The translations under genes were made by a program, and so were the position numbers. From Pempheris klunzingeri (Eukaryota; Chordata; Actinopteri; Acropomatiformes; Pempheridae), in assembly GCF_042242105.1 (NCBI RefSeq), contig NC_092015.1, positions 13,781,535 to 13,845,534 of the forward strand: a stretch of DNA of 64,000 nucleotides, given 5' to 3'. The notes under the pieces are model-generated. The model saw nothing but the letters and a program-made list of their open reading frames with translations, did not search any database and was not told where the DNA came from. Below, piece after piece: positions 9,221 to 22,165 of this stretch (position 1 is the stretch's first letter; the number at the start of each line of letters is the position of its first letter).

Positions 9221-10987
9221 AACACACTGTAAGCTTTTCACCCATTGACTCACAGGATAAGGTACTCAGCAGCAGCTCTCTCCTTTTTTGGTGGATGCTG
9301 CAAGTGGCAATAATGATTCGCAAAATCGTTTACTGCTCTAGAGATGAGAAGACATCCATTTGCTACCTTATAGGTGTGTGTGTGTGTGTGTGTGTATTAT
9401 GTGACATGAAGGTACTTACCCCAAAATCTTAAATCAAACTAAAATCACAAATGTTAAAGCTCCATTGTTTCCGGGCCAAATTGTTTGAAATGGCTTTGAA
9501 TATCAAATTCATTCTTATGTAGCTTTCATGTCATAAGTTAGAGACTTAAGCATCATATGAAATGGGCACTTTAACATAATGGAAAAATACTTCCTGGGAA
9601 ACTGTGAATCTTCAATAGTGACTTAATGCAGCATTTATACCATTATTTATGAATTGCAAGCATTTGCTGAATATTTCAACTCAACACCGTTGTGTGATTG
9701 CACATTTATTAAATTTGGGTTTAATCACCTTGAACAATAGACGTTGGCTGATGTGAGGCATCCATATCTGCTTGATTTTCAGACATGAGAAAAAATAAAG
9801 TGCTGCGAAAGCATAATAGCAAAATCTTGATATCAACTCATGGAACTTGAAAAGGCCTCATGAAACTGGTGCATCATCTTCAAGGGCAACTGTAACTTCC
9901 TGTTTATCTATAGGTCACCTCAAGCTCCACTAGATCATCACACTTTTTTGGATGTGTACCTCGTCTCCGCACTACCATACCCTCTCTCGCTGAAATCCCA
10001 CTGCTTTATATTTGAATGAAAGAATTTTCCATTTGTGAAATCTACCCATAGAACGTCATCTCAAGTTCTTGCATAAAAAACAGCGTCAGTGCTGATGTGA
10101 ACTCATCTCTTGCTCACATGCTTTTCTTGCCAAAAGGTTTGGCCAGTTATCACAGCGCAGTTGAAAAGATCGATTTAAAATATCTCACATGTTGCGATCT
10201 GAGGTCCTGGGTGTTTGTGCAGCATGATGAAGTAACAGAGCGATGAAAACAATGATCTCTTTTGACTGCATCAGCTGTTTCTACTTGGGGAAGGCTGATT
10301 AAAATGAAATGAATGAAAGTGAATCAAATCATATCGGACTGAATGCCTGAGCCTACAGAATCACTGATGTGACCCAGATCTGAAAAATATTTCTGTAATC
10401 GCAGTTTTGTTAGAAAAGACACAACTTTCCCTAAAGCAGCTTTAAGTTTTACTCCAAGAAGACAGGAAATACTATAAATCTAGGCCTTTATAACCTCATA
10501 GACAAACACTAGAACCAGAAAGAAGAGCAAACCATAAAAGTTAACTACGAGCAGGGATCTACTGTAACTAAACGCAGTGAAGCCACAGCAAACACAACAG
10601 TCTGCTCTGTGGAGTCAGCGGCAGTGTCATGGCTGAAGGCTGACAGGTTGCATTAGGTTAAAAGGATCCTAATGTGCATTAGATCAGCACAGAGCATTAT
10701 TTCAGGAAAACAACATCCATTATTAAGCAGGGCGTTGAACGATCAGAGTACAGACAGAGATCCCAACAGGACTCCAGTCTTCATGTGTGCCGGTGCAGCT
10801 CCCAGAGGACAGCTTCAGAACTTCAAGAGCTAAAATCTCCACTGGTTCCCTTTCCAGTCTTTCTAGCAATTATCTACCGTGGCACCGAGAGCTCAACACT
10901 CTGCAGCTTAAGAAAACACAAGCAAATGAAAAGAACATCTTCAAACAGCAAAGAAATAAAACACAGACATCCACTAATTTAACAACA

Positions 10988-11376
10988 ACGGGGGGAGTGG
11001 TGGCCGAGTGGTTCGAGAGACGAGTTCGTGAACGGGAGGTCGCTGATTCGTACCCCTAGACCGGCATGGACTGAGAGAACCCCCAAAGGAAAGAAGACTT
11101 GGTGTGGTGACCAAGAGGTCGACAGGTGTAGCACCGCCATCACATCAGCGTCGCTGGCGCCACTTTGGCCCTTGAGCAAGGCCCTTGAACCCCCCCCCCC
11201 CCCCCAAGATCGCTGCCCTCTGTTCATATGCATGTGCATGAGTGTGGGGAATGTGTGTGTACATATGATGGGTTAAATACAGAGATCAAATTTCAATTTG
11301 TAAAGTGTGCTGTGAAGTATGCTGTACAAAAATTGACCATTAAAGGATTATATTATATTATATTATATTATATTAT
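10988..11376 (+). mobile_element. tRNA-derived SINE with (TATTA)n tail
   Basis: The 5' head resembles a Ser/Leu-type tRNA. A box A-like TGGCCGAGTGG lies at 11001-11011 and a box B-like GATTCGTACCC at 11045-11055, which together form an internal Pol III promoter. The body includes a CTTGAGCAAGGCCCTTGAACC segment around 11173-11192 followed by a C-run, then a GGGTTAAATACAGAGA segment common in fish SINEs. The 3' end is a (TATTA)n repeat (11349-11376). The family is not assigned and no clear target duplication was found. Confidence 0.8.
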
Positions 11377-11793
11377 AAGTGCAAAATGAAACCTGCTACA
11401 AACACAACCAAACACAGAAATGCACTTTAGATGACTACTCGTCAATTATGTTGGAAAATTAGCCAATAATTGTTTCAGTTTTAAAGATCTGACAACCAAA
11501 CTTCTCAATCAGCTTCTCTCCTTGAAAGATGGGGTCCAACATGAGCAAACAAAGTTAGGCCAATTTTGGATGTTAGTAATCAATCAGGTTTTAGTAACAT
11601 TAAAAATGTAAATCTGATGACAGTTGTGGGGTTGTTTGCATATGTTGCCAGCCACTGTTAATCAAACCACACCAGCTCAGTCATGATGAAACAGATTGGC
11701 TGAATTTTAACTGTTCAACTCTGAATAAATGATACCTGAGGATGTTTTATAACTTTCATTTATGTCTAGTAATGAATATTCTATGTTACAGAG

Positions 11794-11986
11794 CAGTGTT
11801 TCCTGGTCCTGGAGGCCCACTGGCCTGCATGCTTTAGATGTTTCCCTGCCCCAACACACCTGATTCAAATGAATGGGTTATCAGGCTTCTGCAGAGCTGG
11901 ATGACAAGTTGATCATTTGAATCAGGTGTGTGGAGCAGGGAAACATCTAAAGCATGCAGGGCAGCGGGCCTCCAGGACCGCGACTG
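11794..11986. mobile_element. Palindromic hAT-like MITE
   Basis: This is an imperfect inverted repeat of about 190 bp. The left arm (CAGTGTTTCCTGGTCCTGGAG, then CATGCTTTAGATGTTTCCCTG and ACACCTGATTCAAATGA) is mirrored on the right by TCATTTGAATCAGGTGTGTGGAG, then CAGGGAAACATCTAAAGCATG and CCTCCAGGACC. This layout matches a very common fish non-autonomous hAT family. It has no coding capacity, and the 8-bp target duplication is no longer evident. Confidence 0.8.
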
Positions 11987-12229
11987 TGCATCATGTCATG
12001 TCATCATGATTCATCATTTTTTTGTGTCTCCTGGAATCTCCATTTTCTTCTATGCAGCGTTTCCCTATTTGGTTGTTTGTCCTACTTTTCAGTGAATTTT
12101 GTTACGCTTGATTTATGTAGTGTTTTATTTCTTTATTTTCTAAATGCTGCTCATATATTGCTGATTGAGTTGTGTTTCCTTAAGTTTGGAGCTAAAGCTG
12201 CTTATATCCTCATTGATCAATGGGTCTGT

Positions 12230-12400
12230 CCATTACTCAGTTACATTTTTTTTTAATTCTCTTACTTAAGTAAAATATATGTACTTCTGCTCTATTAAAT
12301 TGGGCTACACACTTCTCACTACAGATACTGATACACGCTGTATGTGTGTGTGAATATATGAGAGAGTGAGCAGCAGAAAAAGTGACAGTACTTGAGTCAA
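12230..12400. repeat. Possible fragment of the 'ACTTAAGTA' fish repeat
   Basis: TTACTTAAGTAAAATATATGTACTTCTGCTC followed by an AGTACTTGAGT-like piece resembles a common palindromic teleost MITE, also seen near 42.8 and 48.7 kb. It is decayed, so boundaries are approximate. Confidence 0.35.
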
Positions 12401-15400
12401 TATAATTAGAAAATAACAATACTAGACTACCACTTTTGTTTACATTACCCACAAATTATACTGACCAAATGAAGTCTAAACCTTCAAGGCCGTCAACCAA
12501 CCACAGCTAAATCATCCTGCCTTAACTAGACCCCTCAAGCCACATTTTTTTGGTCACTTCCCACAAAAGGAGGCACAGGAGGACAGATGATGCAACTTTC
12601 ACTTGAAAACAGGCCAGCAGCTAGCCTTCGCAGTAATTAACCACAGCTCCTGGTAAATAAGCAGCACTGGAGTCTCATCTCTATCACACTAAAAAACCAG
12701 ACCAAAGGGCAAAAGGTGAGGCCCCTCGCCCCGGCAGTAAGAGTTTTCTCACATTGGTAATATTCAGCTGAAGGACACAGAGGGCTCTGTGTGTGTCTGA
12801 CCTCAGGGCACAGAGTAGAGGTGAAGCACATAAGTCACAGTGTTAGATTGAAAAAGAGACGACTTCTTCAGCAGAAAGCAGCAGTGCAGCAGTCATTTGG
12901 GGTAGATGTCTGTGGATGAGACAATTCTGCATTCCTCTGCTGCCACTGCTGCAAATCAATGATCTCTACTCACACCAACCACAAAATAAGACTTCAGAGT
13001 ACTTCATTATATAATAATTCTTATAACAATATCTAACATAATTTGTATTTATGAGTTTTGAGTGAAGAAAAGTTGCCCTCTCTGCTCTGGTTTCAAATCA
13101 ACCCTCAGTTTCACATCTAAAGCACATGCCTGGTTTTTCTCCGGCGTGCTCTACATTGCTCTCATGAACGCACTCGACTGTACATCATGCTGGATAAAAT
13201 CAGTCACACTGCAGGGTTTTCTTTTCACTGCTTTACTCCATGTGTGCTGTAACGGCTCTGCAGGTGTGCCTCATGTCAAAATCTGGAAACCAGATCTAGA
13301 AAATTCAGGCCCGTCTGCATCGCCGCATCTTGATCCATCTTATCGGTATCAGAGAGCGTTTCCTCAGGTGCTGCCTTCGCTTGAACATCTTGCATTCAGC
13401 TGCATTAATGTCTTATTGATGCTTTCCAGGATCACAGATTTGCTGGCTGGATGTCCTGCAGCACTCATGTTAAAAGCTTCTCTACTTTGAAGAAAATTTC
13501 GGAGATAAAAATCTGAGAGACTTCTTAGTTTCTTTTAAGCCAATTTAGTGGTCTTAGTGTCACATAGATTACCTCAGCCTCAGTCTTTGGAGTCTCTCTT
13601 GTTGTACATACATCTACGTCTTCTTGTACCTTTTATCAAATAATAAAAGGCCAAAATTCTGTTAAAAAAATGACAGATCATCATTCAACACATGGTATAA
13701 GAGTGACTGGAGTTAATATGCTTTAAATCATTGTAGGCATCCTGGTATAAAGCAACACTATCAACATTACCAGAGCCAAACTGAATTTGGCTCATAAAAT
13801 CGCACCATCTTTTATTCCAAAAGTAGTCTGAAGCGAACAATGTCACTTTTCATCATCCTCACCTATGCAAACCGATCTGGGGGAAGAGCAGGAGTGGAAA
13901 CACTGTCAGTACAACTAAGATTTTTGCAGCCGTTTTCAGGATGATGCACAACTTTAAACGATTTCCTTCTCAGGTTTCTGGTAATTCACAGAGGACTCGT
14001 AACAGAAGACAGAAACACTAGTCACAAACTCTCCAGTGGTCAAACTTGTTAATTGGAATGTAAATATGAGTAGTTGTTACTTACAAACAAGCTTATTATG
14101 GCTGCATTGGTCAGATAGACAACTAGCATCAACACAGTGGTAATTGTCTGAGAGTTTTGTGGTTTCGATGGACATAAATTACTTGATTTTCTTTCAAATT
14201 AAGCAAACTGGGAGTTTTGAAATGTCAGTCAAGTTAATGAACTTTTGCCTGGATGTATTTTATAACAAACATATTGCCCATATTTCACACTTATCCAATT
14301 TGACAGTGTGAATGGTGTCGATTTCAACATTTTGGTAAAACTCCACACCCCTGCAACGCCTAAGAATGATCACTATTTCTTTAAGCCAGTCCACTGAGTA
14401 GAAACCATCAGTTTGACACCGGAGTCTGTGTGACTGACAAGAAGGAACAGCTGGCTTGACTGGGGGCCATTAAACCTTTGAACCAGTGTGAAGAAAAAAA
14501 AAGTTAATTGGAGCATTTCCAAGACAAAAATGCCAGAACTCAAACGTTTGCCCCTTTTAAACAGAAACTGGAAAAGAACTGCTCATATAAAAATATCAAA
14601 ACGTTTACTAAAAGAAATGTTCTCTTGTAATATTGAGTGAATTGTAACTGTACATAGATTCATGCACTGTAGAAATCCACTTGTGGTATTGTGATTTGAC
14701 ATGCAGACAAAAAAAATGGCACTCATATGGTTTGTACTCTTGGTTGCAGCGGTAAACACACAACCAGCATCCTTGTCCATAATTGCAGTCTTTAGTACTT
14801 TTTGACACCCACATCTTCACAGTATGGGATGTCTGCCTTACTGTGAGTCTCTGTACAAAGCAAAACTGTACGTTTCTGTATGCTAGACTGTTCAACTTCA
14901 GCGGTCCATTCTGCACCCCACGATTTACATCTAATGCCGACGTTCAGTGCAGATGCAGTAAATCATGCGCTCCTAATGTGACAAGGCGAAGAATAAGTGT
15001 GTGGAGGTTGGCGTGGTGGATAGGCGTGTCTGACTTTCATGCAGCAGACTGTAGCCATTATCACAACGTTTTTACAATCCATTTCCAAGAGCTGCAGTTG
15101 CCTAACTTGGACAGTTTTTTCGCCCTAACCACAACCTTTACGATCCTTCCCTACGATTAACTCTACTATAGCTGCCTTACGCAGATATTGCAGAATCGCA
15201 ATATTGGGTGGAAAGACACATTGTTGTTGAACATAATCTGGGTTTTGCACAATCATCCAGCACTGATGACTCTTAGAGTTGAATTTAAATGCAGTGCACA
15301 ACAAAGAAAAGTCTTTGTTAGGACTGAATATAACTTTGGAATGAAACTTAATCTAAACTATACAGAAAGACAAGCCACATCACAGATACAATAAACGCCA

Positions 15401-18400
15401 CTAAACAATGAGGAGACATTTTAGGAGTGATTTGAATTACAACATAATTCTGTGATACATTTTCTTATTATATTCCTATAAAGAATGGTTACACTTTCTT
15501 TGTAACTACAGAGTTGCAACAAAAAGTTGCTCAGTGTTTGTAAAGCTGATTCCCTCCAGTGGGCCGGTCCATTGACACCAGTAACAGCTGTCTGGACCCT
15601 TAATTCATAACTTACTCATCTTCAGGCTTCATGATTGATGGAATAAATACAATAAATAAAAGTGAATAGAATAATCACTGCTCTTCCTCCTCCTGTTATC
15701 AAAACTGCAACTTCATCTTCATCACATCAGTTCTTGGACACAGCAGCTGATCTGTCCACATTCAGAGGCTATAAAAAGTTATGCAAACCTCTGTGGCCAA
15801 ACAGAAACCGCATTTATTACTTTTGTGAGCCAGAAAAACATACCAGAAGTCCAAACGGCATACTTGTGGGGAAGAAAAACACAAAGTTGCAAGCACATAT
15901 GCACTGCTGTTAGAAATTACTTCAGTAAAGAATTTACATAAAGTGTTATTAACACAAACTAACACTAGCACACCGATTCCCTCATCACTTCTTAAATCAC
16001 AGAAGACCTCCTAAGTACTGTTGATGTTTTTAGCTGCTGAGTGTTTTCTCCATTCACCTACACAACGAGCTTATTTCAGGGCCGATAGAGCATCGTAAAG
16101 TCTGGCTTGGTTTGCTGTTCAAGGCATGACCCAAGTTTAACTTCGCAAGCCGTCCCACAGAGCAGAGGTACATTTATTACAGCAACCTCACAGTCTAGCA
16201 GAAAAGTGAAAAAGGATAAAAGGACGATTATTCATACTAATTATTCAACAGGACCAGTTTGATAAAGCTACGTATAAGACAAACCATCATTGCATTGCTG
16301 CAGGTATCCGCTCTCCGTTTCATATTCAATAGTGTGCAGTTTGGGCTTTGGTGCCTTGTTCAAGCAGGACCTGACACTTTGATGGGGGCTGCATATCAAC
16401 TTTCTTCCACTTACCAGCTTCATAAAAACAGCTCTCTGCAATTTTTAAATGACTTCTAAATGGGGGGATGACATAAACAGTCCTGCAATTGTTGTCTAGT
16501 GATTTGTGTTTCGAGAGGTAACAGGCTCACATCCTGCTTTCCTACAACCAAACCTGCAAAACACTTCATCCCCTTTGTATGTCCATTGTTTTTTACCCAA
16601 GTGGAAGCACCACATTGACCTCTTAACCTCTCACACACCAATAAAAAAAAAGGTCCGAGGTCATTCAAAAAAATTATTGGGATAGGCAATTTTACAATTT
16701 TCCTGCTTTTTTCCTGGTTTTAATATGTTTTATGTCCTAGTTTTCACATAGGTTTATGGTGAGCTTGCCCTCCTTTGGCTTAGGATCAGGTTTCAGCTCC
16801 TGTCAAAGCCAAATACCTTCCTCAGCGCTGAGGTGTTTACACTTTGCGTTTCAGAAGCAGAGTGCTCACCAGGCTGATTAGTTGACTTCAGATTTTGATC
16901 ATTTAGTCATTTTTGACTGGGTGTGATCAGCTCTGGCTGCAACACGATGCAGACGCTCCTGGTGGGATTTAGCCTTAATCAATGTATGGTCAGGAGAGGG
17001 ATCCTGCTAAATCTTGAAAACAGAGGTCTTGAAGCTTTTTCACAACCAGTTTGAGGGCAGCTGAATTAGGGGGTCTGTAAGCTGGGTTGGTGTTATGTTT
17101 ATAACGCAACAGAAGGTGAGGCCTGTGCTACCACGATAATGGCAGAAAAGAAATGCAGACAGCATCTCACAAAGAAACACCTCCAAAATCATATGCTTTC
17201 AAAGTGCACAAATCTAAATGGATATAAATATATGTAAATTGGGTTCTTCAGTCTGTCAATGTCACCAGCAGTGAAACAGTAACCCCGCTTTAACAAACAT
17301 AACACATGACAACAGGCCATTAAGTAGCAGGGAGCAGACCTAAGTGGGCATGTGTGTTGTCTGTTTGTGTGTCTGTGTCTTTGAGGCTGGGGGTCTCTGG
17401 CAGTCTGTAGTCAGCACTGTGAGGGCTCCAGGTGTACGCAGCTGTCTGTCTGATCGAATAACTTCAAAGGCCGTTGAAGCAGCGGTAAGCGATAACAGGC
17501 CGAGGAGAGTTGGCTCTTCAGATGCTGTGCAAGCTAAAGGTGAGCTCTAACCTGCCTGATATGAATGGATTTCCCCTGCAGCTAAATATACAGTATATCA
17601 GAGTACACTAAAGCTGTCCAGTGCGTGTTGATCCATTCAATATGACTTTGCACATCTGCAGACAAGGCTGGTATTGTGTAAAAGCTTTCTGTTGTGCTTC
17701 ACTGATGGTCTGTTTCTTATAAAAACCAAAAATGTCACAAGTGTTGAAACTGGACAAATTAGGATCTGTATTTTCTGAAAGCAGTCATTTAGTGGCGAAA
17801 TCACTTTCACTGCATGTTTGCCCATTTCAAACGAACATTAACACAACAAAAACTCTTTGGGAGAAAAACGTGGACAAAAGTATATTTTCTGATTGTTCTG
17901 ATAAGAAAAAGACTGAACTTTAACTTCCTTCCTTCCTTTTACACAGTAAACAAGCGTAAGACCGCTCGCTTCTACAACAAAATGTGTTGATATTAAGATA
18001 TCATTCAACATGGCTTGGCTGCACATTGTTTCTTCAGTTGAGCTACATTATGCAAACAATCATTTGCTGCTATTCAGTGAACACACACAAAAAGGCTCCT
18101 CGATGACAACAACACAAAGTCCTGGGAGCTTTCTTCACCAGCCCACACACGCTCCATCCCTCGTTCGCTGTATTGACCCAGGTAATGGTGATAATGGATG
18201 TTATTCACATCAACAGGAAGATCAAACAGTAAAAGGAAACCTTGTGCTTCTACAACTCATGCTCCCAAGTGCAAAGCTTCAACCCATTATATGTCTCAGC
18301 AGGGAGTCGTCTTATCAAAATGCTTCTTTTTCCATAAAAAAAAGCACCTCAAACCTAATACAACTTCTCTTCTGCTTTCATGGTCTAACACCCAGAAATC

Positions 18401-21400
18401 CATCGACTAATTAGGAATGTGTTTTAATTTTCCTCACATTACACCTAAAACCTTCCAGTGCCAGCAAACTGGTATTCAGGATTTATTCAGGCCCAAGAAA
18501 TCTTATTGGGCAATGACTGGAAATTTGCACTGACAACGAAAGAAAGAGACGGACCATATCGTCCTCAGCCTGACAGTTTAGACGCAGCAGAAAGGCAGGC
18601 TGCAGTCAAAGAAGTATGACCATACAAATCAGACTGCTGGCGATAGTAAATAACTTGTAGAAAACTTTTCTTTCCACTTCAAAGCGTTACACTAAGCCTT
18701 TGTTTCCTTTTACACTTGGTGTTTTACGTTGAATGGTTCAGACAATAAGATTTGTTCTCATTATTTGGTCAGACAGTCAAAAAAGCCTTATCATTTTTAA
18801 ATGTTTTTGGACTGGAAACCTTTTCTGATTCAACTTCTGAGGGCTTGACATTGCTGTCAATATCTGATTTAAGGTTACGACATTACCACAGAATTACAGT
18901 AATAATCACGAAGTAATCTTTTAAAGCCGGTCTGTGTACGTTTTGCTGAGCAGCAACAGCTGTGGCCACAGGTGGTAATTACTGTATGGATTACTGGATA
19001 ATGGGACACTAAATTTCCACGGTCTCTGAAGATTGTCATTTGATGTCGTCATTGGCAAATGTGATTGAGAGCAGGTCAAACCAGACCACGAGCGGGCAAC
19101 AGCCATTTCTTTCAGCGAAGCATAAAACCACTGAAATGTGATGTGTTAAATAACAGTACAGCTAGGGCGAAAAGAGAAGCCTCCAAACTTATTGCACACG
19201 ACTCAGTAAGAATTAAACAAAATTCTTCTTTTTTTAAATCAGACATTACAGAGGCTCCATTTACATAATCACACTGTACACATACTGTAAATCTACGAGT
19301 AAATGTAAAGATATGTGCACAGGATTTCCTGTTGTTTTCAGACCTATTGTCCTTTGCCTTTCTGTTAAAGTCCGTTGTACATGACTCTCTGCAGCACAAA
19401 TGACTGATATTCTCTGGCCTTTTCCACTGTTTCCTTTCCAGGTTTCACTGGGGATCTGGATTATGTTTCACTAATCCTAACAACCGTTAATTCACCAAAA
19501 CAATTTTAGACATCTCCAGATTGATGCTGCACTGTCACAGCCCAGATCAAAAACAGAGGTGGACAGCTCCTTTTCTGTGTGGTGTCTGGGGAGTCTGTTG
19601 CATGGGAACACATAAACAGAGTGCCTGAACAGTTCAAGTCTTTATATCTGGGCAAAGATAAGACACCATGTGCCTGTGACTACATTTCTCCACACAGGGT
19701 TTTGGGGCATAGTGAATATTACCATCAGCTGGTTACTAAGACACAAATGTGTATAATTTATGCCAAAATAAATCAATGTATCCTTCAATAGTCTGCTTCC
19801 TATGAATAAGACTGAAAGTGAGAAGCAAAATTGTTTTCCACAATTGAAGAACTAATATGTCCGCACATCAAAAAAAGCTCCAACCTGCTCCACAACCAGC
19901 TGCTCATATACATGGAAATTAAACAGTCACAGTCCTCGCTATCCACCAGAAATGAGGGCCAAATTTAGAGGCCGTCATTTCAAACCAGCTCTGCTGTGCT
20001 GATCCTCTGCCCGATTACTGATTTCTGTGCTGTGGTCGAGATGCAAACAAGGACGTTTATTGTCCGTGACCAGCTCAATTCTTCTGAAGAGCAGCAGTTG
20101 TTTTGAGGACATGAAATTGAAGCGCAGAGCCTCAGCCGCGGCAGAAAGCTATGACCTTTCAATGAGCGGGGTCTACTGTGACTGCTCTTTGGCCAGTCTT
20201 GATTAGCAGATGTCACAGGAAGTGAATAGTATCCTTATCGAGGGTCACCACTACAGCCTGACGGCATGTACGCCTTTCCTCTGATGTCATCAGGGGCTGG
20301 AGATGGAGGCCTGGCACAGACACAATCGCACTCATTCGTCCTACATGTGCACATATTCAAACAACAGCTCAATAGAGAAGCTCTAATGCCAAATTTCTGA
20401 CTGGGAAATATCATCAATGAATGGCAGGGTAGATGTGGATTAGAGGTGAAGGGCACCAGCACAGCCATGAAGAAAGCCAGAGAAGGATAACGACAGGAAG
20501 TGGACTTGATAAGAGCAGAGAGGGTTGGAAGTGATCGCGGACAATGGTCTGGCTGAACTCAAACGGGAGAAGAGCACAACACAGGGTGAGGAAAAATTCA
20601 TATGCTCAAGGACAAACAGGAACAAGAAAAGGTGAAGAAGTAGGGAGAGTGGGAGGACAAGAGAGGAGGGAAGTCAGCCTCACAAAGAGGAAGGGTTGTG
20701 GGGGGTCACACATCGACCTGTTCTGTTTAAACAAACAAGCAAAAGGCACCAACACCAAATAAAAAAGTCCTGAAATGAAGCTGTGGCCGAGGCAGCGTGA
20801 CCTTCTCTCCCACAGAACACCACATATAAATCTACACTCACGCTCTCGTCTAAAAATAAACATTCATCTGCACCTCACAAGTTGCCATCCAACTTTTTTT
20901 TGTTACAGTCTCACTCAGGCTGCACAGGTGAACATTTTTCTTTCCTTTGGCTTCACACGGAAAATAGATCTTAAGCGCGTGCAGTGAGCGTTATATCTCA
21001 CTCTGGGGATGTGTTGTGTGTGACTGTGTGTTTCTGTGTGACAGAGACGTAGTTGAGCTGGGCAGCACTGAGCCACTTGATCACTGCTGGGAACAGATAG
21101 GAGCTGACAGAAAGCAGACGAAGGGCTCCCTGACTACAGCCGGACCTCTATGGATGTCAGAGGCTAAAAATACAAGCAGCAAACTACTCAAGCAAACCAT
21201 AACTAACTTCATATGCCATGGAAATTAGCAAAGTATGACATGTCATCACAGTCCTTATGTACAGTACGGGTGCCCAACAATCCTGACTTGTGTATTCACG
21301 ACATACACAAGAAAGCAGATGTCTGTTTGCCACACGTGTCTGTCTTTTACATGTTAAAAGTTCAAATTCCTCCATTTACATGCAACCTGTAAACAACACA

Positions 21401-21878
21401 CTCACTGTGCGAAGAAATCGCAGTCAAATTAAGAAAGAGGGCATGAAAATTGCACGTCTAACACGACTTTCAAAAGATCAGGGACTTGAGAAATCCTTCT
21501 AGCACATACAGACAGCAAGGTTACAACAGCACAGGGTAGCAGGGACTGGGTGGTTTACTATCATGAGTAGATTCTTTTTCTGGAAAGTAATGTAAGCAAG
21601 AGGGGGCTGTGCAGGATCACATACAGTGTACACAGGAGCTGCACCTACAGGACTGCAGGGAGGTGAAGTTTCTGTACAGGCAACAGTTGACCTGGAGCCT
21701 CTTTGGTTGCCAAAAAGTCTCATGGAGGACTCCTGTCCCACACACACACACATGATGAAAACTTTCATTTATGCACATCTATCTGTGACCTAAAAGTAGC
21801 CTGAAACACCTACATCCCACAGTCACCACGGCCCAGAGCCTCGTGTTGCACAGCACCTAATGTTTGTCGGACACTCAC

Positions 21879-21942
21879 CTCCCCAGGTGTGGAAGAGGAG
21901 CAGCAGTCCGAAGAGCAGAGAGGCAAAGTCCCGTGCAGCCAT
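21879..21942 (-). CDS. mcam: Signal-peptide coding exon 1, probably mcam (CD146)
   Basis: On the minus strand an ATG at 21942 in good Kozak context (ACCATGG) opens a 64-bp coding segment, MAARDFASLLFGLLLLFHTWG plus one base. It ends at a consensus donor GAG|GTGAGT. The peptide has a short charged N-terminus and a hydrophobic core of about 12 residues, so it is a secretory signal. The phase-1 intron is usual before an immunoglobulin domain. The name is inferred mainly from synteny: in human 11q23.3, MCAM (minus) is divergently paired with RNF26 (plus), followed by C1QTNF5. MCAM is a single-pass Ig-family adhesion receptor of endothelium. No later exon was found in the window, so another surface protein is possible. 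Confidence 0.5.
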
Positions 21943-22004
21943 GGTTGTTAGTCGGTGCTGCAGCTGTCCGTGCTGAGGTGTGTAGGTGTGTGAGTGTGTG
22001 TGTG

Positions 22005-22165
22005 TGTGTATATATGGAGGGAGTCTGACACAGAGTGGTCCTCCTGGAAAAACTGTGAGGGAGAGACACACAGACAGAGAGGGAGAGGAGCGGCCGTGCA
22101 GCGTGGGGAGGCAGATGGATGCAGGAGGGGCAGAGAGAGGAGGTCCTGCGCTGTAAAAAAAAAAA
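22005..22165 (-). promoter_or_regulatory. Candidate promoter / 5' leader of the mcam-like exon
   Basis: Upstream of the minus-strand ATG lies a TATATA element (about 22009-22015, about 68 bp before the ATG) beside a CA repeat, then a C/T-rich stretch to about 22165. This is compatible with a short leader, but a repeat-derived TATA-like string cannot be excluded. Confidence 0.3.

Larger units (their letters stand above)
7689..10978. other. Non-coding spacer with a microsatellite cluster
   Basis: Apart from the simple repeats listed separately, the stretch is AT-rich and lacks any open frame with domain or splice structure. The longest open frame (8748-9323, minus) is produced by translating CA/GT and GA repeats and is not a gene. 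Confidence 0.45.
11377..21878. other. Long non-coding stretch, probably intron 1 of the mcam-like gene
   Basis: Downstream (minus strand) of the signal-peptide exon at 21879-21942 I recognise no immunoglobulin-type exon, and no cysteine/tryptophan Ig pattern bounded by splice sites. Apart from the MITE at 11794 the sequence is AT-rich with short meaningless open frames. An uninterrupted intron of more than 20 kb is the simplest reading, but short exons could be missed by eye. Confidence 0.35.

Noticed and set aside
8748..9323. 191-codon minus-strand frame
   Set aside because: It is produced by translating GT, GA and CA repeats, giving runs of TH, VC and SL; no domain.
10988..11060. Functional tRNA gene
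   Set aside because: Only box A and B resemblance remains; the cloverleaf is imperfect and the sequence continues into a SINE body and tail.
13062..13490. 142-codon plus-strand frame
   Set aside because: There is no domain, no splice context and no recognisable family; a chance open frame is the likeliest explanation.
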